From the NCBI RefSeq assembly GCF_030814215.1, contig NZ_JAUSUT010000001.1:4216001-4280000 (forward strand): a stretch of DNA of 64,000 nt, given 5' to 3'. The position numbers were made by a program, and so were the translations under genes. The stretch's first letter is position 1. Each line of letters begins with the position of its first letter. Of this stretch, positions 48,014 to 57,820 are shown in pieces. Origin of the DNA: Amycolatopsis thermophila (GTDB taxonomy: Bacteria; Actinomycetota; Actinomycetes; Mycobacteriales; Pseudonocardiaceae). Below the pieces are notes generated by a model, which saw only the letters and a program-made list of their open reading frames with translations, was not told the origin of the DNA and made no database searches.

Positions 48014-49378
48014 GCCCGGTCGGCGCCGCCCCGGTCAGCGCCGGGGGCGCCGGCGCCGGTGGTGGCGAAGCAGGCCACTGCCCCGATGGCTCGCCCGATG
48101 CACCTGCTGGACACCGAGGCCGGCAGGTTGCAGGCGAGCACGCCACACTCGGCGAGACCCGGCAGCCGCGAGCGTCGGCGGCTGTCGCGCTGTCCGCCCG
48201 CCGCCGCACCAGTTGGAGCAGGCGACCCCCTCCGGCGAGCACGACGCATCCGCTGATCACCGATGCCGGCGGCAGGCTGAAGGCGAGCACCACGCACCCG
48301 GCGAGGCCGACCACCGGCACCACCCGCCGCCCCAGCGTCCACGCGCTCGCGTTCGCGATGGCGTAGTAGGTCAGCACCGCGAATGACGAGAACCCGATCG
48401 CGCCGCGCAGGTCCGTCACCAGCACCAGCGCGGCGACCACGACGCCGACCGCCACTTCCGCCCGGTGCGGCACCGCGAACCGCGGGTGCACCGCGGCCAG
48501 CGCAGCGGGCAGGTGACCGTCGCGGGCCCTGGCGAGCGTCGTGCGGGGCACGCCGAGCACCAGGGCCGGCAGCGACCCCAGCGCGGCCAGCGCGGCGCCC
48601 GCCCGGAGCACCGGGGTCAACGCCGGCCACGACGTGCCCGCCCGCGCGGCCGCGATCGGGTCCGAAGTGGACGCCAGGCGCGCCGGACCCAGTTGCCGCA
48701 GCAGGAAAACGGCCACCGCCGCGTACACGACGAGCGTGATGCCGAGGGCGATCGGGAACCTCCGCACCGGGTCGCGAACCTCTTCGCCCAGCGTGGCGAC
48801 CCGCGCGTACCCCGCGAAGGCGAAGAACAGCAACCCGGCCGACTGCAGGATCCCGCCCGCGCCCGCCCCGAACGTCAGCCGCTCCGCCGGCCACCGCCAT
48901 CGCGAGCACCGACCCGGCGAGGACGACCAGCGTGATCGTCACGATGACCGTGGTGACCGTGACCGACCGCTGCACCCCGCGGTAGTTCAGCGCGGTCAAC
49001 ACCAGCACGGCCGCCGCCGCGATCAGCGACTGCCAGAGCCGGGCGCGGTGTACGACGCGACGGTCAGTGCCGTCGCCGCGCAGCTCGCAGCCTTCCCGAC
49101 CACGAACCCCCACCCGGCGAGGTAACCCCAGAACGGCCCGAGCCGCTCGTGCCCGTACACGTACGTGCCGCCGGACGACGGGTAGCGGGCGCCACCCGCG
49201 CCGACGAGGTCGCGTTGCAGTAGGCCACGACGGCCGCGACCGCCAGCCCGATCAGCAACCCGGCGCCCGCCGCGCGGGTCGCGGGCGCGAAGGCCGCGAA
49301 CACCCCAGCCCCGATCATCGACCCGAGGCCGATCACCACCGCGTCCCCGGTGCCCAGCCGCCGCGTCAACTCCGCCAC
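47967..49378 (-). pseudogene. APC amino-acid permease with three frameshifts
   Basis: Segments of one amino-acid permease lie in different frames. The start MAELTRRLGTGDAVVIGLGSMIGAGVFAAF (from 49378) runs to about 49190; ARYPSSGGTYVYGHERLGPFWGYLAGWG continues in a second frame to about 49040; LIAAAAVLVLTALNYRGVQRSVTVTT in a third to about 48890; and LTFGAGAGGILQSAGLLFFAFAGYARVATLGEE in a fourth. The fourth frame stays open to 47967, although its last ~80 residues look unlike permease sequence and overlap the NMO gene. Either the gene is dead or the sequence carries three indel errors; all three lie in very GC-rich runs. Confidence 0.75.
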
Positions 49379-49396
49379 GTCGGCATCCTGCCCGGC

Positions 49397-49912
49397 TCAG
49401 ATGACCGCGAGCGCGACCACGACGAGAACGTAGGTGAGCGCGAAGATGACCGGTATCCACTGCTCGATGTGTGAGAGCGGGACGTACCGGCGCCAGTCCT
49501 TGCCCTCGCCGAGCGCGGTCCACTCCGCGCGCGAGTAGGCGTAGGCCGGCAGCCGCTCCTCGAGCGCGCCGATCACCGCGTACTTCGCCGAGTTGAGCTG
49601 CCGGTAGGACCGCACGATGACCAGCCACGCGACGCACTCGCCGAGCAGGATCACCAGCCCGACCACGAGCACCCACACCGGGGCGCCGGTGAGCTTCGAA
49701 CCTCCCGCCAGACCGACGAAGGCCGCGCCGACCGCGGTGTTGACCGTCAGGAAGAAGGTGTTGGTGAGGTTGCGCCGGGCGCTGACCCGGTCGGCCATCT
49801 CCACGCAGATCTTGTACTGCTCCAGCACCGCCGTCTGGTACTTCTCGCCCTCGGGCGCGTAGTCCCGCGGGCGCACGGCCTCGTTCCACAGCTTCGCGCT
49901 GAGTTCGGTCAT
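49397..49912 (-). CDS. RipA-like small membrane protein
   Basis: A 171-residue protein with a cytoplasmic helical head (KYQTAVLEQYKICVEMADRVSARRNL, residues ~24-49), two adjacent membrane helices (about 50-70 and 78-101), a soluble part and a third membrane helix at the C-terminus (152-171). This head-plus-helix-pair layout resembles RipA-family and SLATT-type membrane proteins, the latter often effectors in nucleotide-signalling conflict systems. The gene follows a TIR-like protein gene by 13 bases on the same strand, so the two likely work together. Family assignment is by pattern only. Confidence 0.65.
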   Translation of the reverse strand: MTELSAKLWNEAVRPRDYAPEGEKYQTAVLEQYKICVEMADRVSARRNLTNTFFLTVNTAVGAAFVGLAGGSKLTGAPVWVLVVGLVILLGECVAWLVIVRSYRQLNSAKYAVIGALEERLPAYAYSRAEWTALGEGKDWRRYVPLSHIEQWIPVIFALTYVLVVVALAVI

Positions 49913-49925
49913 GCCCCGATCATGG

Positions 49926-51476
49926 TCACTGGTGCCGCGCCGCGTCCAGGCGGGCCCGGGTCCGGTCCAGCCGCGACGCGATCGGTTCCCGCCCCGCGTC
50001 GTGCAGCCGCTCCACCAGCCGCATCAACGGCGGGCACTCCCGCACGGTCGAGCCGTCGAGGGTCCCGCCGTCGAGCCGGTGCGGGAAATCCGCCAGCACC
50101 GGGTGATCGGCGGTCAGCGGTTCGCCCCCAGGCCGGGGCAGGTAGATCTGGGCGAACGGGTCGGTGTCGGCCTTCTCCAGCAGGATGAGCGTGTCCCCGG
50201 TGCGGCCGCGGGCCACCAGCTCGCCGAGTTCCCGGCGCAGGGACGGCGTCAGCTCCTCGGCCCACACGATGACCTGGTCCGCCACCGCGATCAGGCGGCG
50301 CACGGTCTCGAACCACGACGCGCCGGGCAGGTACAGCCGGTTCGGGGCGACGAACGTGCCCGGCCAGTTGTTGACCTCCAGCTCGCCCGCGGTCGTGCTC
50401 GCGACCTGCACCAGCGGCACCCCGCCGGCCAGCTCGGTCAGCACGCGCTCGGACTTGCGGTGGGTGAAGATCTGGACGTGGTCGCCGCCCTCCTCGTCAC
50501 GCACGAGGGGAGAATCGGACACCCCCGACCGTTCGGTGAGTTCGAAGTTGCGCAGCAGCAGGACGAACGGCTGCCCTGAGCACACCCAGCTGCGCACCGT
50601 GCCCGCGGAGCGGACGTGCGCCTGCCGGGCCAGTCCGACGATGGTGTCCATCCCGCTGTCCGGATGCCAGTGGCGCTGCCGCTCCAGGTAGCGGAGCTGG
50701 AACTCCGGTTCGCCGATGCGCAACCGGTCGAGCAGGTCCGGAGCGTGCCGGGAGACGGCCAGGTACCGCTCCAGCTCGGTGCCCGGCTCCGGACGCACGC
50801 CGGCGAAACGGGCCGCGACCTCGGCGAACGACTCCCGCGCCGCCGGCTCGTCGCCGTCCTGGAGGGCCGCGAAGCCCGCGTTCGTCAGCGCCTGGGCGAC
50901 CCGCCCGCGCAGTTCCGGGTCCGTGCTCGCGGCCCAGCGCGACGCGACCTCCTGCCACAGCCGCCGCACCTCGGGCACCTTGTTCTCAGGCGGCGCGACG
51001 GCCTCGCCACGCAGGTAGGCGACGTGGACGTGCACCAGGCACAACGCCCGGTCGACCTCGACGTGGTTGACCGGGGCGGCCGCGTCGAGAACCGCGCGCA
51101 GCGTGTGCCGGGCTCGCTCGTTGTCCTGCCGGTCCCGCACGCCCAGTGCGGTGCAGTCCTCGGTGAGCGTGCGGAGCATGCGGCACACCACGCCGGGATC
51201 CGGGTGGCGGACGAAATGCTCACCCAGCCACCGCAGGATCACGAACGCCTCGGCCGTCATCCCTCGCTCGGCCAGGCCGATGGCGACCTCGAACAGGAAC
51301 AGGGCGTGCCCGTCGGCGTCCACGACGCGGGTGAACTCCTCGCCGAAGAGCCAGTCGTGGAAGCGCCGGTCACCTTCCGCCCCCGGCGCGCCCGAGCGGA
51401 ACTCCCGCCACCGCTCCAGCGCGGACTCGGTCACCCCGGCCCGGTCGAACCCGGTCCCCGCCCAGTGATCCCCCAT
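49926..51476 (-). CDS. Helical-repeat protein with TIR-like C-terminal domain
   Basis: A 516-residue protein. Residues ~55-240 are helical repeats of TPR kind (ALFLFEVAIGLAERGMTAEAFVIL, ALTNAGFAALQDGDEPAARESFAEVAARF). From ~300 a Rossmann-like domain begins with QPFVLLLRNFELTE, continues with ADQVIVWAEELTPSLRRELGELVARGRTGDTLILLE (400-434) and resembles TIR/SEFIR-like domains common in actinobacteria near small membrane proteins. No nucleotide-binding loop of STAND type is visible. It is followed by the RipA-like gene. A sensor-plus-membrane-effector role in stress or phage defence is a hypothesis. Confidence 0.6.
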   Translation of the reverse strand: MGDHWAGTGFDRAGVTESALERWREFRSGAPGAEGDRRFHDWLFGEEFTRVVDADGHALFLFEVAIGLAERGMTAEAFVILRWLGEHFVRHPDPGVVCRMLRTLTEDCTALGVRDRQDNERARHTLRAVLDAAAPVNHVEVDRALCLVHVHVAYLRGEAVAPPENKVPEVRRLWQEVASRWAASTDPELRGRVAQALTNAGFAALQDGDEPAARESFAEVAARFAGVRPEPGTELERYLAVSRHAPDLLDRLRIGEPEFQLRYLERQRHWHPDSGMDTIVGLARQAHVRSAGTVRSWVCSGQPFVLLLRNFELTERSGVSDSPLVRDEEGGDHVQIFTHRKSERVLTELAGGVPLVQVASTTAGELEVNNWPGTFVAPNRLYLPGASWFETVRRLIAVADQVIVWAEELTPSLRRELGELVARGRTGDTLILLEKADTDPFAQIYLPRPGGEPLTADHPVLADFPHRLDGGTLDGSTVRECPPLMRLVERLHDAGREPIASRLDRTRARLDAARHQ

Positions 51477-51534
51477 AGCTGATCACTATCCCACGCGGTG
51501 CAACCCCGCGGCAGGTCTTTTCCGTCCTGGGCAC

Positions 51535-52047
51535 ATGAGGTGGAAAGCAACGATGTGCGGGCTGGGCCTCGTCCTGCTGGCGGCCACGGCCTGCGGCGAG
51601 CAGGGCGGCGGCGTCCAGCCGGGGTCCGGGGGAGCGCCGTCCAGCAGCGAAGCCGCTCCCACCGCGCCGACCATCCCGGCCACCGAGCTACCGCCCGTCA
51701 TGCCCGGCGGGCCGCGGCAGATGCAACCGCCCGCCGACACCACCCCGGTGCCGGCGAGCCGCGTCGACTCGGCGGCGCTGCCGTCCGACTTCCCGCGCGA
51801 GGTGTTCGTCAGCGCCGACGGCAGGCAGCTGTTCATCCGCGCCGAGGAGGGCGGGTGCGGGCGCGCCGCCGCCGAGGTCGCCGAGCAGAACGCCCAGCAG
51901 GTCGTGGTCGACCTGGTGGAGAGCAGGAGCAACCTGGCCGGGCAGATGTGCACCATGGACATCCGCTACCCGGTGGTGTCGGCGACGCTGTCCGATCCCC
52001 TGGGCGAGCGGACCGTCGTGCTCAAGTCCGTCAAGCGAGGTTACTGA
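51535..52047 (+). CDS. Secreted lipoprotein, function unknown
   Basis: A 170-residue protein with a lipoprotein signal: basic head MRWK, hydrophobic core CGLGLVLLAATAC with the lipobox cysteine at residue 20, then a Gly/Ser/Pro-rich linker to about residue 75. The folded part (about 80-170) holds two cysteines, GGCGRAAAEV and GQMCTMDIRYPVV, which probably form a disulfide. No family is recognised. It is on the opposite strand from the TIR-like gene and 17 bases upstream of the SRPBCC gene, with which it may be cotranscribed. Confidence 0.75.
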   Translation: MRWKATMCGLGLVLLAATACGEQGGGVQPGSGGAPSSSEAAPTAPTIPATELPPVMPGGPRQMQPPADTTPVPASRVDSAALPSDFPREVFVSADGRQLFIRAEEGGCGRAAAEVAEQNAQQVVVDLVESRSNLAGQMCTMDIRYPVVSATLSDPLGERTVVLKSVKRGY

Positions 52048-52064
52048 CCGGTAGTATCCGCCGC

Positions 52065-52502
52065 ATGAAGAAACGCCAGGTCTCGGCCACGCGCACCGTC
52101 GCCGCGCCGCCGGAGAAGATCTTCGAGCTGCTCGCGGACCCGTCGAAGCACCCGCTGATCGACGGTTCCGGCACGGTGCTCGCCGCACAGGACGGCGGCC
52201 CGGAGCGCCTGTCGCTCGGAGCCCGTTTCGGCATGGACATGAAGATGGGCGCGTCCTACAAGATCCTCAACACGGTCGTCGAGTTCGAGGAGAACCGCCT
52301 GATCGCCTGGCGGCACTTCAACGGCCACCGCTGGCGCTGGCAGCTCGAGCCGCGGGACGACGGATCCACCGACGTCACCGAGACCTTCGACTGGTCGACC
52401 GCGCGGATCCCGCTGCTGATCGACCTGAGCTTCTTCCCGCGCAAGAACAAGCAGGCCATCGACAAGACGCTCGACCGGATGGTCAAGCTGTTCCAGGCGT
52501 GA
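52065..52502 (+). CDS. SRPBCC (START-like) family protein
   Basis: A 145-residue protein with the SRPBCC start TVAAPPEKIFELLADPSKHPLIDGSG and the middle strands NRLIAWRHFNGHRWRWQLEPRDDGSTDVTETFDWS, ending with the long C-terminal helix KNKQAIDKTLDRMVKLFQ. Such proteins bind hydrophobic small molecules in a deep cavity; Mycobacterium and relatives carry many of unknown ligand. ATG 52065 begins just before the conserved region. A strong hairpin follows the stop. Confidence 0.82.
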   Translation: MKKRQVSATRTVAAPPEKIFELLADPSKHPLIDGSGTVLAAQDGGPERLSLGARFGMDMKMGASYKILNTVVEFEENRLIAWRHFNGHRWRWQLEPRDDGSTDVTETFDWSTARIPLLIDLSFFPRKNKQAIDKTLDRMVKLFQA

Positions 52503-52505
52503 CGA

Positions 52506-52541
52506 GAAGGGGGCGCCCCCGTCGCGGGTGGCGCCCCCTTC
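52506..52541. terminator. Bidirectional hairpin between SRPBCC and fumarase genes
   Basis: A perfect 12-bp stem (52506-52517 with 52530-52541) with a 12-base loop lies between two convergent stops. The end of the stem, CCCCCTTC, gives no T-run, as is usual in high-GC genomes. Confidence 0.85.
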
Positions 52542-52550
52542 CGCGCTCGG

Positions 52551-54221
<1,671 letters not shown>

Positions 54222-54475
54222 TCGGGCTCCCTTGCAGGCAATTCGGGCCCTTGACGTTACCGCCTGCGCGTGCTTGCCCACGTAGAGGTGTGGCGCGCAC
54301 CTCGCTGCGGGAGACCGTGATCCCGGGCAACTCCGGGCCGCCCCCGAAAAGTCGGAAGGCCGGGCCCACCCCGACGGACCCGACCTTCCGGGGCAAGCGG
54401 CCGGGAGCACAAGGCACCCGCCGCGAAGTCACCGTCCGAAGGACGTGAAAAACCCACAAACCGTTGCTTCCACGG

Positions 54476-54499
54476 TGACGTGACCTACGTCATACGTCA
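54476..54499. promoter_or_regulatory. TGACGT/ACGTCA inverted repeat with extra half-site
   Basis: TGACGT at 54476-54481 and ACGTCA at 54487-54492 form a 6-bp inverted repeat with a 5-base spacer; a further ACGTCA follows at 54494-54499. It could be a regulator site in the fumarase/sigB gap. No factor is assigned. Confidence 0.35.
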
Positions 54500-54532
54500 A
54501 CGCGGCCGATCGGGTTGTTCGTGAACGCCGGA

Positions 54533-54563
54533 CAGGGCCACCCCGCGTTGCGGGATGGCCCTG
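54533..54563 (-). terminator. Hairpin after sigB
   Basis: CAGGGCCA (54533-54540) pairs with TGGCCCTG (54556-54563), and CCCGC (54542-54546) with GCGGG (54550-54554), one mismatch between. It lies 30 bases beyond the sigB stop on the minus strand. Confidence 0.8.
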
Positions 54564-54592
54564 GTGTTCCCCCGGCCGTGTCCGGAAACCCG

Positions 54593-55618
54593 TCAGCTGG
54601 CGTAGGCGCGCAGGCGCTCGGCCCGCTCGCCCTGGCGCAGCTTCGACATGACCTCGCGTTCGATCTGGCGGACCCGCTCGCGGGACAGCCCGAAGTGCTT
54701 GCCGATCTGGTCCAGCGTGCGCGGCTGGCCGTCGTCGAGGCCGTAGCGCATCCGGATGACCTGCTGCTCGCGCTCGTCGAGCGTGGCCAGCACGCGGCGC
54801 AGGTCGTCCTGCAGCAGGCCCGAGATCACGGCGCTCTCGGCGTCGGTGGCCTCGGAGTCCTCGATGAAGTCGCCCAGCGGGGCGTCCTCGTCGGTGCCGA
54901 CCGGCATGTCCAGGCTCACCGGGTCGCGGGCGTGGTCGAGCAGGTCGGCGACCTTCTCGGCCGGGATGCCGGACTCGGCGGCCAGCTCCTCGTTGGTGGC
55001 CTCACGGCCGAGCTGCTGGTGCAGGTCGCGCTTGATGCGGGCCAGCTTGTTGACCTGCTCCACGAGGTGCACGGGCAGCCGGATGGTGCGGCCCTGGTCG
55101 GCCATGCCGCGGGTGATGGCCTGGCGGATCCACCACGTCGCGTACGTCGAGAACTTGAACCCCTTGGAGTAGTCGAACTTCTCCACCGCGCGGATCAGAC
55201 CCAGGTTCCCCTCCTGGATCAGGTCGAGCAGCGGCATCCCCCGTCCCGTGTAGCGCTTGGCCAGCGACACGACCAGCCGGAGGTTGGCCTCCAGCAGGTG
55301 GTTCTTCGCCCGGTGGCCGTCGCGCACGAGCGCCTGCAGCTCCTTGCGCCGCTGCGGGCTCAGCTTCGGCGTGGTGTCGAGCATGTGCTGCGCGAACACC
55401 CCGGCCTCGATGCGCTTGGCGAGCTCGACCTCGTCGGCGGCGGACAGCAGCGCGGTCTTGCCGATCCCGTTGAGGTAGACCCGCACGAGGTCCGCGGCCG
55501 GGCCCTGGGCGTCGAGATCCGCATCGAGGTTCGGCGAAGGGCGTACGCTGGTCTCGACGGGCTCGGTTTCGGGCTCGGGGACCTCACGAGTCGGGCGCTC
55601 GAGAGTCTGTACTGACAT
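54593..55618 (-). CDS. sigB: SigB-type principal-like sigma factor
   Basis: A 341-residue sigma-70 factor of group 1/2. Region 1.2 begins with [28 protein letters not shown]; region 2 has [56 protein letters not shown]; region 4 has [15 protein letters not shown] and the helix-turn-helix [28 protein letters not shown]. Its short N-terminus lacks the long region 1.1 of the essential SigA, which fits SigB, a stress and stationary-phase factor. An ECF-type promoter lies about 130 bases upstream, and a hairpin follows the stop. Confidence 0.9.
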   Translation of the reverse strand: MSVQTLERPTREVPEPETEPVETSVRPSPNLDADLDAQGPAADLVRVYLNGIGKTALLSAADEVELAKRIEAGVFAQHMLDTTPKLSPQRRKELQALVRDGHRAKNHLLEANLRLVVSLAKRYTGRGMPLLDLIQEGNLGLIRAVEKFDYSKGFKFSTYATWWIRQAITRGMADQGRTIRLPVHLVEQVNKLARIKRDLHQQLGREATNEELAAESGIPAEKVADLLDHARDPVSLDMPVGTDEDAPLGDFIEDSEATDAESAVISGLLQDDLRRVLATLDEREQQVIRMRYGLDDGQPRTLDQIGKHFGLSRERVRQIEREVMSKLRQGERAERLRAYAS

Positions 55619-55744
55619 GTTCTGCCTCCCCGGTCACGGGCGGACACGTTCGGTGCGTCACACCGGCTCCTGCGCCGCGTGGGTGGATCCTGTGGAGTGC
55701 TCCACCCCCGCGGAGCCCAGCTCGTCGGCTGGACACTGGTTCCA

Positions 55745-55771
55745 ACGCCGGCTGTTGCCAAAACGTTCCCG
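55745..55771 (-). promoter_or_regulatory. ECF-type (SigE/SigH/SigR-like) promoter of sigB
   Basis: Read on the minus strand, GGGAAC (55771-55766) is followed 18 bases later by GTT (55747-55745), the GGAAC-N18-GTT spacing of oxidative or envelope-stress sigma factors. Mycobacterial sigB is driven by SigE/SigH from such a promoter. The leader to the ATG would be about 115-120 bases. The 55619-55862 gap holds no other clear feature. Confidence 0.6.
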
Positions 55772-55862
55772 CGTTCTCGACTTCAGGACGGGGGAATACC
55801 GGACCGGGTTGCTCGACCAAAGCTGAGGTTTTGCTGAGAAGCCCGATCCTGCCGGATGTGGT

Positions 55863-56288
55863 CTAGACCTCGACGAGGACCGTGAACGGTCCGTCGTTGA
55901 CGCTGTGCACCGCCATGGCGGCGCCGAATTTCCCCGTCGCCACACGGGCTCCGCGGTTGCGCAGCTCCGCGACCACGCGGTCGAACAGGGCCAGCGCGGC
56001 ATCCGGGCGCGCCGCCTGCGTCCACGATGGACGGCGACCTTTGCGGGTGTCGCCGTACAGCGTGAATTGGCTCACCACCAGCAGCGGGGCGTCCGCGGTG
56101 GCGCACGACTCCTCGTCGCGCAGGATGCGCAGCTCGTGCAGCTTGCGCGCCATGGTGACCGCTTTGTCCTCGGTGTCCGAGACGTGCACGCCCAGCAGGA
56201 CCAGCAGCCCGGGCTCCGCGATCGCGCCGACGACCTCGTCCTCGACGGTGACGCTCGCCTCCGTCACCCGCGCCGCGACGGCCCTCAC
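55863..56288 (-). CDS. dtd: D-aminoacyl-tRNA deacylase
   Basis: A 141-residue Dtd protein that removes D-amino acids from mischarged tRNA. It has the start MRAVAARVTEASVTVEDEVVGAI, the SQFTLYGDTRKGRRPSWT motif near residue 73 with the catalytic Ser-Gln-Phe-Thr, and the C-terminal NDGPFTVLVEV containing the Gly-Pro cross-subunit motif. Length is normal. The ATG overlaps the stop of the upstream methyltransferase gene by four bases (ATGA), so they are cotranscribed. Confidence 0.92.
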   Translation of the reverse strand: MRAVAARVTEASVTVEDEVVGAIAEPGLLVLLGVHVSDTEDKAVTMARKLHELRILRDEESCATADAPLLVVSQFTLYGDTRKGRRPSWTQAARPDAALALFDRVVAELRNRGARVATGKFGAAMAVHSVNDGPFTVLVEV

Positions 56289-57769
56289 ACCGCCTCCAGG
56301 AAGCCGTGCCGCACCAGTTCACGCACCAGCGGCAGCGCGCCCTCGGTCAGCGCCTCCTCGTCCAGCCCGTGCCCGGCGGCCAGCAGCGACAGCAGGTCCG
56401 ACAGCGGCAGCGCGCCCCGGCACCCGGCCAGCAGCGCGGCGACCGGTTCGTCGACCTCGTGCTGCCACCCCGGCCCGTCCGAGCGGTGCAGGCGCAGCAC
56501 CGTGGTGTCCCAGCCCTCGTCGCCAGGCGCGGACACCCGCTCCAGCAGCACCGTCTCCGGCACCCGGAACCGCGTGTCCAGCAGCTCGTGGCCGTGGTCG
56601 CGCAGCCAGTCCACCCGGTCCAGCCACGCGCCCGCCTCCGGGCCCAGCGGGTCGTCGTAGGCCTGGCGCAGGTCCTCGCACACCACGGTCGGGTGGCCGG
56701 CGCCGGTCCGACGCAGGGTGACGAACCCGAAGCCGACGCCCTGGACCTTGTGCTCGGCGAACCAGTCGAGCCAGTCGGCGGCCTTGGCCCGGCCACGGTC
56801 GGAGCGGGGATCGATCCCCGCGTCCCGCAGCCAGGTGCCGACGTACAGGCCGGGGTCGGCGACGTCGCGCTGCACGAACCACGCGTCGGTGCCCTTGGGC
56901 AGCCAGCGGGTCACCCGGTCGGCCCAGTCCTCGCCGTCCACGTGCAGCCAGGACGCGAGCAGCTGGCCGGTGCCGCCTTCGCTCAGGAAACCGGGCAGCT
57001 GCCGGACCACCAGCGCGCTCGCGTCGTCGCCGCCCAGGCCGGAGTCCCGGTAGGTGTAGTCGACGCGCGGCGGGCCCACCACGAACGGGGGGTTGCACAC
57101 GATCTGGTCGAACCGGCGGCGCGCGACCGGCGCGAACCACTCGCCCCGCACCAGTTCGACGTCCAGCTCGTTGAGGCGGAACGTCGCGTCCGCCAGTGCC
57201 AGCGCCCGTTCCGACACGTCGGTCGCCGTCACGCGCCGCGCGTGCCGGGTCGCGTGCAGCGCCTGGACGCCGTTGCCCGTGCCCAGGTCCAGCAGGGTGC
57301 CCACGGGCCGCCGGGTGGTGGCGCGGATCAGGCTGAGCGACGCGTGCCCGACGCCGAGCACGTGCTCCGGCGGTACCTCCGTGCCGAGTGCGTCGGAGTC
57401 CAGGTCCGACACCACCCACCACGACCCCTGCTCGTCGCCGTGCGGGCGGACGTCCAGGCCGGCGCGCAGCCGGTCCGGCCCGCCGCGCAGGAGCCCGGCC
57501 GCCAGCGCGTCGGCGAGCGGGACGGGCGCCAGCGCCGCGCGCACCGCGGCCTCCGGTTCCGCGGCGCCGAGCAGGAACAGGCGGATGAGCGTGCCGAGTT
57601 CGCCGGCGTCCGCGCTGGCCCGGAAGGCCAGTTCGGGCTCGCCGCGCCCCAGCGCCGCGTGCGCGGCCCCGCCGAGCGCACCGACCACGCCGTCGGCGTC
57701 GTAGCCGGTGCGCCGGAACGCCTCGCGCAGCCGGGCCAGGAAGTCGTCGGAGAACCGGGGAATGCTCAC
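56285..57769 (-). CDS. Class I SAM-dependent methyltransferase with NPPF motif
   Basis: A 494-residue protein: a helical N-terminal region (~1-150), a Rossmann methyltransferase core with LLDLGTGNGVQALHATRHA, ATDVSERALALADATFRLN and IVCNPPFVVGPP, and a C-terminal winged or helical part (DTTVLRLHRSDGPGWQ ... LVRELVRHGFLEA). The NPPF motif indicates methylation of an amide or exocyclic amine, as in HemK/RsmC-type enzymes, so rRNA or protein glutamine are candidates. GTG 57769 begins the conserved start SIPRFSDDFLARLREAF. It forms an operon with dtd; the target is not known. Confidence 0.82.
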   Translation of the reverse strand: MSIPRFSDDFLARLREAFRRTGYDADGVVGALGGAAHAALGRGEPELAFRASADAGELGTLIRLFLLGAAEPEAAVRAALAPVPLADALAAGLLRGGPDRLRAGLDVRPHGDEQGSWWVVSDLDSDALGTEVPPEHVLGVGHASLSLIRATTRRPVGTLLDLGTGNGVQALHATRHARRVTATDVSERALALADATFRLNELDVELVRGEWFAPVARRRFDQIVCNPPFVVGPPRVDYTYRDSGLGGDDASALVVRQLPGFLSEGGTGQLLASWLHVDGEDWADRVTRWLPKGTDAWFVQRDVADPGLYVGTWLRDAGIDPRSDRGRAKAADWLDWFAEHKVQGVGFGFVTLRRTGAGHPTVVCEDLRQAYDDPLGPEAGAWLDRVDWLRDHGHELLDTRFRVPETVLLERVSAPGDEGWDTTVLRLHRSDGPGWQHEVDEPVAALLAGCRGALPLSDLLSLLAAGHGLDEEALTEGALPLVRELVRHGFLEAV

Positions 57770-57820
57770 GGCCGGTAATCCTCCCACGCCGGGTGCCGGC
57801 GCTGTGCTGTGATGGGCGGC

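Larger units (their letters stand above)
54222..54592. other. Intergenic region between fumarase and sigB
   Basis: This 371-base non-coding stretch holds the fumarase promoter area, a 7-bp CGGAAGG/CCTTCCG inverted repeat near 54353-54389, an ACGTCA inverted repeat at 54476-54499 and the sigB terminator at 54533. No small gene with a credible ribosome site was found. Confidence 0.6.
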
